From Natrarchaeobaculum aegyptiacum (GTDB lineage Archaea; Halobacteriota; Halobacteria; Halobacteriales; Natrialbaceae), in assembly GCF_002156705.1 (NCBI RefSeq), contig NZ_CP019893.1:1240001-1304000 (forward strand): 64,000 bases of DNA. The letters are read 5' to 3'. Every line of letters starts with the position of its first letter. Position 1 is the first letter of the stretch. This document shows, in pieces, positions 8,263-16,401 of the stretch. The notes beneath the pieces are model-generated. The model saw nothing but the letters and a program-made list of their open reading frames with translations, made no database searches and was not told where the DNA came from. A program made the position numbers and the translations under genes.

Positions 8263-8739
8263 TCACTCCTCGACCAGGTGCGAACCGAAGTGATTGAACG
8301 GCTGGATGCGGGCGCGCTTGACCAGGTCGACGGATCGGATCTCGAGATCCAGTTCGGTGAGCTGGGCCGTGATCCGGTCGGCCTCGTCCGAATCGGTACC
8401 GACCGCTTCGATGTGCACGTTGGCAGTTCCAGTAAGCATTTCCCGGACCCCGACGATTCCCTCGATCTCCATGACGGCGTCTGCGACCTCGGCGCGCCGA
8501 CCCACCGGTGCGTGACAGATGAGCACCATGAAGTGCTGGTAGTTGGCACGTTCGTAGTTGACCCGTGGGACGTAGCCCTCGATCACGCCAGTAGCCTCGA
8601 GTCGTTCGATCCGGTTGCGAACCGTGCTGGGTGACACGCCCACGGCGTCGGCCATCTCCGCGGCCGTCGTCTCGCGGGCGTTCCGCTGGAGCATATGCAA
8701 GATACCGCGGTCGACATCGTCCAGCTCGGCCGTGCTCAT
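8263..8739 (-). CDS. Lrp/AsnC family transcriptional regulator
   Basis: The 158 aa product has an N-terminal winged helix (DDVDRGILHMLQRNARETTAAEMADAVGVSPSTVRNRI, split here as residues 7-45) and an AsnC-type ligand-sensing RAM domain at about 65-145 (VGVREMLTGTANVHIEAVGT). I chose the methionine at 8739 (MSTAELDD); the 22-residue upstream extension is Arg-rich and unlike the family. The target and effector cannot be read. The TATA region lies in the short gap before the next gene. It is a close relative of the N-terminal half of the protein encoded at 9923. Confidence 0.88.
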   Translation of the reverse strand: MSTAELDDVDRGILHMLQRNARETTAAEMADAVGVSPSTVRNRIERLEATGVIEGYVPRVNYERANYQHFMVLICHAPVGRRAEVADAVMEIEGIVGVREMLTGTANVHIEAVGTDSDEADRITAQLTELDLEIRSVDLVKRARIQPFNHFGSHLVEE

Positions 8740-8829
8740 ACACGAGACGTCACCGAACCGACGGGTAAGGGTTCGGCCAACATGTGCCGCGGATCGTCCC
8801 CGCACGGGGTCGGCCGCCGGTGAGTCGGG

Positions 8830-9567
8830 TCACTCCTCGCCCGGTTCGTCGTCACGGGGCGTCCCGTCGATCCGTTTGGCCCCCTCGGAATCGTGGACGA
8901 CGACCTCACCGGGGCCCGGACTCGAGACCGGGGGCTCGTAGGCGTCTCGGACCGCGATCGCCTCCTCGAGTTCGCGGACGGCGCGGGTTTTCAGCGTCCG
9001 GGCGAGAGCCTCGGCGTCGGCACGGGAGATGTCACGGCCCAGCCCCTCACACTCGTGAGCACGGACGATGCCCGCCTCGTCCACTGCCTCGCCCATCGGC
9101 TGGCTCGTTCCCGCCAGCGCCACGCTAAACGGATAGGTCTGACAGATCAGCGGCCGGTCACCGTGGACGCTACACGCGCCGAGCCCGTCGTCGTCTTCCG
9201 TGTAAAAGACGCAGTCGCCACAGCCGTCGGTCTGGAGTGCCCACTCGAAGGTCTCACCCTCGAGGCCGTCGGCACCCTCGTGGAGACCGTAGGGCATCGG
9301 CCGGGCGACGTCGCGCCAGTCGCGCTCGTGGTCGCGTTCGGGAGCCTCGTCGGCGTCACTGTCGACTCGGTCACCAGCGTCAGCCGAAGCTGCCTGTAAC
9401 CGGCGGATTTCGTCGGGGAACACGGTCGCCGTGTGGGCCTCCCCGTCGTGGCTCGTACAGCAGGCCCCACACCGAGTGCACTCGAACCCGATCGATTCGA
9501 TCGCGTCCGCGAGTTTCGCGACCTCGAGTGCCCGCGCCTGCTCGAGGTCGGCCTCGAGAGAGTTCAC
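8830..9567 (-). CDS. YkgJ-type cysteine cluster protein
   Basis: The 245 aa product carries FECTRCGACCTSHDG near residue 30 and later DGCGDCVFY and GACSVHGDRPLICQTYPF. This spacing is the YkgJ/CxxCxxxCC family signature, thought to chelate zinc or iron-sulfur. The central and C-terminal regions are acidic and haloarchaea-specific. It lies between two Lrp genes on the same strand. The biochemical role of the family is not settled. Confidence 0.8.
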   Translation of the reverse strand: MNSLEADLEQARALEVAKLADAIESIGFECTRCGACCTSHDGEAHTATVFPDEIRRLQAASADAGDRVDSDADEAPERDHERDWRDVARPMPYGLHEGADGLEGETFEWALQTDGCGDCVFYTEDDDGLGACSVHGDRPLICQTYPFSVALAGTSQPMGEAVDEAGIVRAHECEGLGRDISRADAEALARTLKTRAVRELEEAIAVRDAYEPPVSSPGPGEVVVHDSEGAKRIDGTPRDDEPGEE

Positions 9568-9648
9568 GAGAGACGTGACGGGCCGAGGCGGAAAAAACCA
9601 GTCGGTGCCCGGTCACAGGTCGACAGCAGGACGAACGGTCCGAACGGA

Positions 9649-9921
9649 TCAGTGCGAGCGATCGGTGGTCGACCCGTCGCCGGCATCGGCGTCGGCGTCG
9701 ACATCAGCGGCCCCGTCGGCATCGTCGGCGTCCGGGTCACCCGACGGAAACTCGTAGGTCGCGATTTCGGCGGCGCCACAGACCGGGCACTCGGTAATCG
9801 GATCGTCGAACTTCGAGCCACAGTGGCGACACTCGTGGAGGACGGCCGTCTCCGGCCGATGGTCAGAGTCGGTGGCGGGCTCGCGGTGAAGTAGTTCAGA
9901 GAGGAGTCTCTCTACGGGCAT
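9649..9921 (-). CDS. Small zinc-ribbon protein
   Basis: The 90 aa product has one rubredoxin-like zinc ribbon, CRHCGSKFDDPITECPVCG, at about residues 31-49, followed by an Asp/Ala-rich disordered tail. The ATG lies 1 nt after the stop codon of the Lrp-TrkA_C gene, so the two are almost certainly co-transcribed and translationally coupled. Function unknown; it may partner with the regulator. Confidence 0.75.
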   Translation of the reverse strand: MPVERLLSELLHREPATDSDHRPETAVLHECRHCGSKFDDPITECPVCGAAEIATYEFPSGDPDADDADGAADVDADADAGDGSTTDRSH

Positions 9922-9922
9922 G

Positions 9923-10708
9923 TTAGCTGGAGGACGTGGCGGGCCGTGAGGACGGATCGCGGAAGGCGTTCAGTGCTGGCTCGCCAGCGCCGTCGGGCGA
10001 GAAGACGGTCACGACGTCCTGTGGCTGGACGACGGTATCACCGTGTGGGGTGAGCATCGCGTCGTCGCGCTCGATCGCGATCACGAGCGTTCCGTCGTCG
10101 AGGATTCCCGCCTCGGCGGCGTCCTCGAGGGTGGTGCCGGCGATTGGGGCCGCTTCGTGGACGGTGACTTCGACGACCTCGGCGCCGCCGGTGAGGCTGA
10201 TGTAATCGGCGAGGGGTTCGAGTCGGCGCTGGTCGGCCGGGCCGTACGGCGCGTAGGGGAAGTTGTGTTCGTTTTGCAGGAGGAACTCGTCTTCGATCTC
10301 GACCTCGAGGTTCTCGAGTTCGCGGCCGATGCGCCGGAGGTCGCTCGTGTCGGTGCCGACCGCGAGGACGTGGAGGTTCATCCGGCCGCCCATCAGTTCC
10401 CGGACGTTGATCACGCCGGGGATCGAGCCGATCCGGCGGGCAGCCCCCTCGACGTCGCCGAAGGGGGCGTGACAGAGGAACAGGTTCATCAGCGAGCCGT
10501 CTGCGTGTTCGAAGTCGACGGTCGCGTGGTAGCCCTCGATGATGCCGTGTTCCTCGAGCTGGGCAATCCGGTTGCGGATCGTCGCACCCGAGACGCTGAC
10601 GTCTTCTGCGATCGCGGGTGCGGAGGTGTTGCGGGCGTCGGCCATCAACGCGTAGACGATCCGCCGATCGATCTCGTCGAGGCGATAGCCCCCGGTCCCG
10701 TCTCCCAT
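9923..10708 (-). CDS. Lrp/AsnC regulator fused to a TrkA_C (RCK_C) domain
   Basis: The 261 aa protein has three parts: a winged helix (residues 10-55, IDRRIVYALMADARNTSAPAIA region), an AsnC-type RAM domain (about 70-150) and a TrkA_C domain (about 168-240, AEVVEVTVHEAAPIAGTTL then DGTLVIAIERDDAMLTPHGD). TrkA_C binds small ligands such as cyclic dinucleotides in ion transport proteins (family knowledge), so this regulator may answer to ionic or nucleotide signals. The architecture is common in haloarchaea. It forms an operon with the zinc-ribbon gene at 9921. A TATA-like GATAAATAAC sits at about 10730-10740, 25-30 bp before the start. Confidence 0.88.
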   Translation of the reverse strand: MGDGTGGYRLDEIDRRIVYALMADARNTSAPAIAEDVSVSGATIRNRIAQLEEHGIIEGYHATVDFEHADGSLMNLFLCHAPFGDVEGAARRIGSIPGVINVRELMGGRMNLHVLAVGTDTSDLRRIGRELENLEVEIEDEFLLQNEHNFPYAPYGPADQRRLEPLADYISLTGGAEVVEVTVHEAAPIAGTTLEDAAEAGILDDGTLVIAIERDDAMLTPHGDTVVQPQDVVTVFSPDGAGEPALNAFRDPSSRPATSSS

Positions 10709-10810
10709 ACGATCCCCTCCGAGATCGTTGGATAAATAACTATGGTAGTTTTCGTTCCGGAGCCAGAGGGCGGATTGTTTTCGATCCGAAAGAAGCGGGG
10801 GCAGGTCGTC

Positions 10811-11605
10811 TCACTCCCGTCGATCCCCCGATTCGATGCGTTCGCCGTCCCACTGGAGGTTTCCCTCGACCGCGAGTTTCTCCACGTGCGCCCGGATCGT
10901 CGCCGCCGCGAGGTCGCGGACGCCGGTCAGGTCCTTCTCGTAGGCCGCCGCGAGCACTTCGTCGATCGACCGGGCACCGTCGTCGACAGCCTCGAGGACG
11001 CGACGTTCACGACGATACCGGTGAGTCAACAGTCGCTCGAGCGTCTCGCGTGGCTCGTCGATGGTGGGGCCGTGTCCGGGGTGGAGCGCTGGCGGGTCGA
11101 TCGCGTGGAGTCGTCGGAGCGTCGAGAGGTACGCGCGCATGTCTCCCTCGGGTGCGCCGACGACGACGCTTCCGTCGGCGATCGCGCAGTCACCACAGCA
11201 GACCGGGCCGCCGCGACCGGCCTCGAAGGCGACGTGATCAGGCGCGTGGCCCGTCGCCTCGAGGACGCGTACCCGGTCGCCGCCGAGTGTGATCGTGGTA
11301 CCGGGCGTGAACGTTCGATCCGGGTCGCGACCGGTCGCCTCGCGGAAGCGGTCGGTTCGGCCGTACCGGGCCCAGACGGTCGCACCGGTTTCGGCGGCGT
11401 AAGCGTCGACGGCACCGACGTGATCGTGGTGGGTGTGGGTGACGACGACGTGGGCAACGTCGCAGTCGGCAACGGCACGGTCGAGATCCTCTGTGCGGCC
11501 GGCCGGGTCGACGAGGATCGCCGGGTCGCGACCGAGCAGGTAGGCGTTGGTGGTTCCAGTGGGCACGCGTGCCCCAGCCGGGATCGAAAAGCGCGCCAGA
11601 CGCAT
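10811..11605 (-). CDS. MBL-fold metallo-hydrolase
   Basis: The 264 aa protein carries the metal motif THTHHDHVG (His57, His59, Asp61, His62), a later GHAPDHV and an LHPGHGP histidine. It has the LACTB2/glyoxalase II-like C-terminal winged-helix extension (about residues 195-260). Related enzymes cleave thioesters or RNA; the substrate here is undetermined. The ATG at 11605 gives the usual start, MRLARFSIPAGARVPTGTTN. Confidence 0.85.
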   Translation of the reverse strand: MRLARFSIPAGARVPTGTTNAYLLGRDPAILVDPAGRTEDLDRAVADCDVAHVVVTHTHHDHVGAVDAYAAETGATVWARYGRTDRFREATGRDPDRTFTPGTTITLGGDRVRVLEATGHAPDHVAFEAGRGGPVCCGDCAIADGSVVVGAPEGDMRAYLSTLRRLHAIDPPALHPGHGPTIDEPRETLERLLTHRYRRERRVLEAVDDGARSIDEVLAAAYEKDLTGVRDLAAATIRAHVEKLAVEGNLQWDGERIESGDRRE

Positions 11606-11706
11606 ACGACGAGGTTGGAACGCGCGAAAAAATAGCTACCGGACGGTCGCAAAGGCGACGCCGGGTTCGAGACCGAAATCTGCAGGCCCCGCAGGGTCCA
11701 GCCCAG

Positions 11707-11988
11707 TCAGTGCTTGAGGAAGTAGACCTGCTTGCGCGCGTCGCGGAAACTGTAGCGCGAGCCCACGAGTTCGACTTCCTCGAGACGGTTGAGCGCGTAG
11801 CGGACGGTTCGGTCGGGCAGGAGCGATTCTTCTGCGAGCTGCCCCTGCGAGAGCGGGGAGTCCGACTCGAGCACCTTCGCGACGAGCTTGGCACTCGGCG
11901 GCAGGTCACGGAGTCGGTCGCGGTACTCCTCTTCAGAGAGGAGGTCGTCGGCGGCTGCAGCACGATCCTCAGCTGTACTCATGCTCAT
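11707..11988 (-). CDS. Winged-helix (MarR-like) DNA-binding protein
   Basis: The 93 aa product is essentially a single winged helix: DLPPSAKLVAKVLESDSPLS, then a recognition region LLPDRTVRYALNRLEEVELV and a short wing. It probably represses or activates a nearby or distant gene. Start could be 11988 or the second Met at 11982 (MSTAEDR). Upstream, 12020-12085 is AT-rich with several TATA-like strings (CATATAAG, GTATAAGG) that could serve divergent promoters. Confidence 0.8.
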   Translation of the reverse strand: MSMSTAEDRAAAADDLLSEEEYRDRLRDLPPSAKLVAKVLESDSPLSQGQLAEESLLPDRTVRYALNRLEEVELVGSRYSFRDARKQVYFLKH

Positions 11989-12211
11989 ACCTACTTGAGG
12001 ACAGACGTCGATGGTAAAGCTTCCCTATATGTGGATACGAATAATGCTGTTTGTATAAGGCATATAAGTGTAGTATAAGGGTGAAATCGACAGTTCGGTC
12101 GAGACCGCCGAAAACGGCCGAGTGTTCGATCGCCCGCGGGACCACCACCGACCGATTTGCGAGCGGACTCCAGTATCGTTTTATCCCACCGGGACAGTAG
12201 TTGCGCCCAGC

Positions 12212-12919
12212 GTGAAAGGACAGGAGTGGTACCAGGCCGACGAGGTGGCCCAGGAGTACGACGACAAGCGGTTCTCTCAGGGCGGACAGCTGATCGATCG
12301 ACGAGAGAAGGAAGCGGTCCTCGAAGCGATCATGCCGGTCGAGGATCGGTCGATCCTCGAGATCGCCTGCGGAACCGGGCGGTTCACCGTCATGCTCGCC
12401 GACCGCGGCGCCGACGTCGTCGGTCTCGACATCTCGGCGGCGATGTTACAGCAGGGTCGACGAAAGACACAGGGAGCAAACCTCGAGGGAACGCTCGAGT
12501 TCCTCCGCGGGGACGCCGGTCGGTTGCCGTTTCCGGACGATCACTTCGACACCGTCGTTGCGATGCGGTTTTTCCACCTCGCCGACGATCCGGAGGCGTT
12601 CCTCCGGGAGATGCGGCGAGTCTCTCGTGAGCAGATCGTCTTCGACACGTTCAATCGCTTCAGCGCCCGGAGCGTCTACAACTGGGCGCTGCCGATGGGG
12701 TCGCGGCTGTACTCCAAGAGCGAGGTGAGCGAACTGCTCGCGAAGACGAACCTGACGCTGGTCGACGTCGAAGACGACTTCCTCGCTCCCTACGGCCTCT
12801 ACCGGTCGATTCCCAACGGACTCGCCGAACCGATCCGAACGATCGACACGGCCCTCGGCGGCCACCCCGTCACCGACCACTTCGCGTCGGTGTCCTACTG
12901 GAACACGCGCCTGCGGTAG
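12212..12919 (+). CDS. Class I SAM-dependent methyltransferase
   Basis: The 235 aa product shows motif I ILEIACGTGRFT (about residues 48-59), motif II VVGLDISAAML, and FPDDHFDTVVAMRFFHLADD near motif IV/V. It resembles UbiE/COQ5-type small-molecule methyltransferases. GTG 12212 begins MKGQEWYQADEVAQEYDDKR, the usual start for this group; the 30-residue upstream extension is rejected. The substrate is unknown. The next gene on this strand is a glycosyltransferase 160 bp away. Confidence 0.85.
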   Translation: MKGQEWYQADEVAQEYDDKRFSQGGQLIDRREKEAVLEAIMPVEDRSILEIACGTGRFTVMLADRGADVVGLDISAAMLQQGRRKTQGANLEGTLEFLRGDAGRLPFPDDHFDTVVAMRFFHLADDPEAFLREMRRVSREQIVFDTFNRFSARSVYNWALPMGSRLYSKSEVSELLAKTNLTLVDVEDDFLAPYGLYRSIPNGLAEPIRTIDTALGGHPVTDHFASVSYWNTRLR

Positions 12920-13081
12920 TCTGCGTCACGGGGCCGTCGCTAACCACTCCTCGATTCATCTGTTCATCTGCTGCACCCTGCTCCCGACCCGACGCGTGCG
13001 TCCTCGCTGTCCGGGGCAGACGTCTCGAGATCGGTGTCGATCCCACCATTTTTGTATTATTGGGGCGTTCGGTCGGACAAT

Positions 13082-14002
13082 ATGGCGCTCTCGGTAGTGA
13101 TTTCGACCCTCAACGACCGGGAGCGACTGCTCACCTGTCTCGACGCACTCGACGAGCGGACGCCGGCCTCGACGGAGGTGATCGTCGTCAACGGCCCCTC
13201 CTCCGACGGGACGACAGGTGCCGTCAGGAACCGAGACGACGTCGACGTCCTCGTGGAGATCTCCGAGCGAAACCCGAACGTCTCGCGCAACGCCGGGCTC
13301 GAGGTGGCCACGGGCGAGGCCGTCGCCTTCCTGGGCGGCGAGTACGCGATCGACCACAGCTGGTACGACGCGGCCGAACGGACGCTCGCCGGCGACGCGG
13401 CCGTCGTTACTGGGCCGATCACCGGCGAACGCCCCGGCGGGTCGAATGGCGATCCGCGCATTCCCACGAGGATGGCCGGTCGGGACGTCACCCAGTTTCC
13501 CGGATCGAACGTCGCGTTCGACCGGACCGTCCTCGACGCCCTCGACGGCTTCGACGAGTACCTCACGACCGGTGGCGCCCGTGACTGTGCCCACCGCGTG
13601 GCCGGACTCGGCTTCGAGGTCGACTGGGACGCGGCGATGGCTGTCCGGGGACCGATCGGAACCGACGGCGGCCACGACGGTCCGGAACGGGACGACCGCC
13701 ACCGGGGGCTGGCCTATCGACTCGCGAAGAACTACGGCCTCTACCCGACCGTCGTCGGCCGAATCGTGCACACTGCCGTCCGTGACAGTGCGGCCGGAAC
13801 GCGGCGAGCTCTCGCCGGGCAGACGCCGCCGACCGAGTGGCTCACGAACGGTCTCGAGGGAGTAAGCGACGTCGCAGCAGGTTTCCGTGACGGAATGCAA
13901 GCGCGATACGCCGATCGATCCGCGCGGCGGAACCCGAACGGCATCTCGGCCAGACACGACCGGGCGGTCATGGTGTACGACCAGCGACAGGCCGATCGCT
14001 AA
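13082..14002 (+). CDS. Family 2 glycosyltransferase
   Basis: The 306 aa protein opens with the GT2/GT-A fold signature (ALSVVISTLNDRERLLTCL, then TEVIVVNGPSSDGT) and has NPNVSRNAGLEVATGEAVAFLGGE as the nucleotide-sugar region. No membrane helix is obvious, so it probably acts on a lipid carrier at the inner membrane face. A TATA-like TTTGTATTAT at 13051-13060 lies 22-31 bp before the ATG, giving a leaderless mRNA. It converges on the DUF368 gene, and the pair may serve cell-surface glycan assembly (inference). Confidence 0.8.
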   Translation: MALSVVISTLNDRERLLTCLDALDERTPASTEVIVVNGPSSDGTTGAVRNRDDVDVLVEISERNPNVSRNAGLEVATGEAVAFLGGEYAIDHSWYDAAERTLAGDAAVVTGPITGERPGGSNGDPRIPTRMAGRDVTQFPGSNVAFDRTVLDALDGFDEYLTTGGARDCAHRVAGLGFEVDWDAAMAVRGPIGTDGGHDGPERDDRHRGLAYRLAKNYGLYPTVVGRIVHTAVRDSAAGTRRALAGQTPPTEWLTNGLEGVSDVAAGFRDGMQARYADRSARRNPNGISARHDRAVMVYDQRQADR

Positions 14003-14014
14003 TTCTGTCGACCG

Positions 14015-14983
14015 CTACTCGGGATCGAAGCCACCGGCGAGGCGATCGAGTCCGAACAGCGTGACGGCACCGACGACTCCCCAGACTGCGAGCAGCCCCA
14101 GCACCTCCGTCGTCAGCGCGTGATACGCTGTGACCTCGTGCAACGGTGCGGGAACTGACCCGGCGACGAGACCGACGAGAAAGAGCAGCGTCGGCTCGCG
14201 GGCGTACTCGAGCGAGCGGCGGACGGCCCGTGCGATCGTCAGGAGGCCGACGAAGCCCCCAAAGACGAAGACGACGACGGCCGTTCCCGGGTCGGCGATG
14301 GCAGCGAACGAGCCGTTGCCGGAGGCGAGACTCCCGATCGCAGTGAGGAAGGCGGTGAGCTGGTCGGACATGTAGACGTACTGGCCGAGCAGGATCAGGA
14401 TGAGCGCCCCCGAGATGCCGGGCAGGATCATGGCGCTGATCGCGAGCGCGCCCGCGACGAAGATAACAGCAGGACCGCTGCCCGGAAGCTGGAAGACGTC
14501 GAGACTGACGAGGACGGCGAGGGTGATTCCGGTGGCGGCCGCCACGGCGTGGCGTGCCGTCGAGACGCTGAGACTCCGGAAGAGGACGACCGCGGAGGCC
14601 GCGATGAGTCCCATAAAGAAGCCGAAGATCACGATCGGGTGGGTTTCAGCGAGCGTCGAGACCGTCCCCGCGATGAGGGCGACGGCGGTGACCATCCCGA
14701 CGCCGAGTGGAAGCAGAAACTGAAGGTCCATCTCGAGGAGAGCCTCCCGTGCCCGGTCTCGTCGGCCGGCATCGTAGGCCCGGAGGACGTCGACCGCCCG
14801 GCGAGGCGTCAGGGCCGTGATCGCCGCGATCAGTCGACCGTAGAAGCCGAGCAAGAGCGCGACCGTCCCGCCGGAGACGCCGGGGAGGGCGTCTGCAGTG
14901 CCCATGCAGAGGCCGTAGGCGTAGATCCGAAAGGTTTCGCGCTGGTTCCGGACGTGACGCCAGACGGTCCGTCGCATCGTCAC
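14015..14983 (-). CDS. DUF368 membrane protein, polyprenyl-phosphate translocase candidate
   Basis: The 322 aa protein has about eight membrane helices and the two DUF368 hallmark loops: MGTADALPGVSGGTVALLLG near residue 30 and SAMILPGISGALILILLG near 185, an internal pseudo-repeat. Bacterial DUF368 proteins (PopT) have been shown to return undecaprenyl phosphate across the membrane. In an archaeon the carrier would be dolichyl phosphate (inference). It is tail-to-tail with a glycosyltransferase, 12 bp apart. Confidence 0.85.
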   Translation of the reverse strand: MTMRRTVWRHVRNQRETFRIYAYGLCMGTADALPGVSGGTVALLLGFYGRLIAAITALTPRRAVDVLRAYDAGRRDRAREALLEMDLQFLLPLGVGMVTAVALIAGTVSTLAETHPIVIFGFFMGLIAASAVVLFRSLSVSTARHAVAAATGITLAVLVSLDVFQLPGSGPAVIFVAGALAISAMILPGISGALILILLGQYVYMSDQLTAFLTAIGSLASGNGSFAAIADPGTAVVVFVFGGFVGLLTIARAVRRSLEYAREPTLLFLVGLVAGSVPAPLHEVTAYHALTTEVLGLLAVWGVVGAVTLFGLDRLAGGFDPE

Positions 14984-15162
14984 CGACCGTCACCGCCGGC
15001 CGTCCGCCCGTCGCCACAGCCACGGTTCCGCATCATAGATAGGCAGAATGCCACCACGGCCATAAAAGATTCCACCTGTTGCAGCGAGCAACGAAGCCAC
15101 TCGGCGTGGTCGGACCCCAGACACGACGGTGGGGTTAACTGACGCCGGGTCGGAGTCAGGAT

Positions 15163-16344
15163 ATGGCCGAGGACGGCCCGGGACGAGCCCGCCTCTCGGA
15201 GGACTGGCACCGGGTGTTGACGACGCGTGCGGCGGTGGTGCTCGCGCTGATGGTCGCCGTGCTCTCGGTAGCGACCGCCCTCGTCAACATCGGGGTGGAC
15301 GCCACCGGCCCGCTCGAGCCGTACGTCCCCCACGCCGTGCAGGATACGGCCAGTTTCACCGGGGCCGTAACCGGGTTCATGATGGTCGCCAGCGCATTCT
15401 CGCTGCGTCGGAGACTCCGTGCCGGCTGGTGGGCGACCGTGCTGTTGTGTCCGGCGACGGCTGTCCAGGGACTGTTACAGTCGAGCCCGTACTCGTTTCC
15501 GCTGATCGTCATCTCGTTGCTCGCGATTCCGGTGCTCCTGTTTACCCGGTCGCACTTCGACCGGGACCTCTCGCTGACGACGACCCAGATCGCTGCGGGT
15601 GCAGCCCTGATCGGCGTGCAAGCCTACGGCACCATCGGCGGCTACACCCTCCGGGACGACTTCGAGGGAATCGACACCATCCTCGACGCCTTCTACTTCA
15701 CGCTGATCACCTCGAGCACGGTCGGCTACGGCGACATCACCCCCGAGACCCACTCGACGGAGGCAATGCTGTTTACGATGTCCGTGCTCGTTCTCGGCGT
15801 GGCCAGTTTCGGTTTCGCGATCGGATCGCTGGTCGGCCCGGCGCTCCAGAGCCGCATCACCAACACACTCGGACGAATGACCGACTCAACACTCGACCTC
15901 GAGACCGAGCACGTCCTCGTGCTCGGCTACGGCAGACTGACCGAACCGATCGTCGACGAACTCGAGCGCAGCGGCCGGGAGTTCGTCGTCGTCACCGACG
16001 ACGCCGACGCAGCAGAGACACTCGACGACCGGGGAATTCTCGTCGTCACCGGCGACCCCAGCAACGAGGCCCCGCTCGAGCGCGCCCACGTCGACTCCGC
16101 AGGGGCCATCCTCGTCGCGACCGACGACGACGCGACCGACGCACTCGCGATCCTGACCGCCCACGAACTCGCCCCCGACACCCGGCTCGTTGCCGCCGCG
16201 ACAGACCGCGAGAACACGCGAAAGCTCGAACGCGCAGGCGCGGACGTGGTCATCAGTCCGGCCGTCCTCGGCGGGAGCCTGCTCGTGCGCTCGGCGCTCG
16301 GCGAGGACGACTCGGCGCTGCTCGAGGACCTGCTCAGGGACTGA
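15163..16344 (+). CDS. Potassium channel with RCK/TrkA-N domain
   Basis: The 393 aa product has three or four N-terminal helices (residues 22-130) and a two-helix pore with the selectivity filter TVGYGD at 186-191. A soluble RCK domain starts at about 235 with the nucleotide fold HVLVLGYGRLTEPIVDEL. It is a ligand-gated K+ channel of the MthK/Kch type. The extra N-terminal helices are a haloarchaeal variant. Start 15163 (MAEDGPGRARLSEDWH) suits the family. Confidence 0.9.
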   Translation: MAEDGPGRARLSEDWHRVLTTRAAVVLALMVAVLSVATALVNIGVDATGPLEPYVPHAVQDTASFTGAVTGFMMVASAFSLRRRLRAGWWATVLLCPATAVQGLLQSSPYSFPLIVISLLAIPVLLFTRSHFDRDLSLTTTQIAAGAALIGVQAYGTIGGYTLRDDFEGIDTILDAFYFTLITSSTVGYGDITPETHSTEAMLFTMSVLVLGVASFGFAIGSLVGPALQSRITNTLGRMTDSTLDLETEHVLVLGYGRLTEPIVDELERSGREFVVVTDDADAAETLDDRGILVVTGDPSNEAPLERAHVDSAGAILVATDDDATDALAILTAHELAPDTRLVAAATDRENTRKLERAGADVVISPAVLGGSLLVRSALGEDDSALLEDLLRD

Positions 16345-16401
16345 CACTGGCGAAATAGAACGCGAGACGCGATCTGTCGAGCGATGAGGTTATGTCCCGG
16401 A

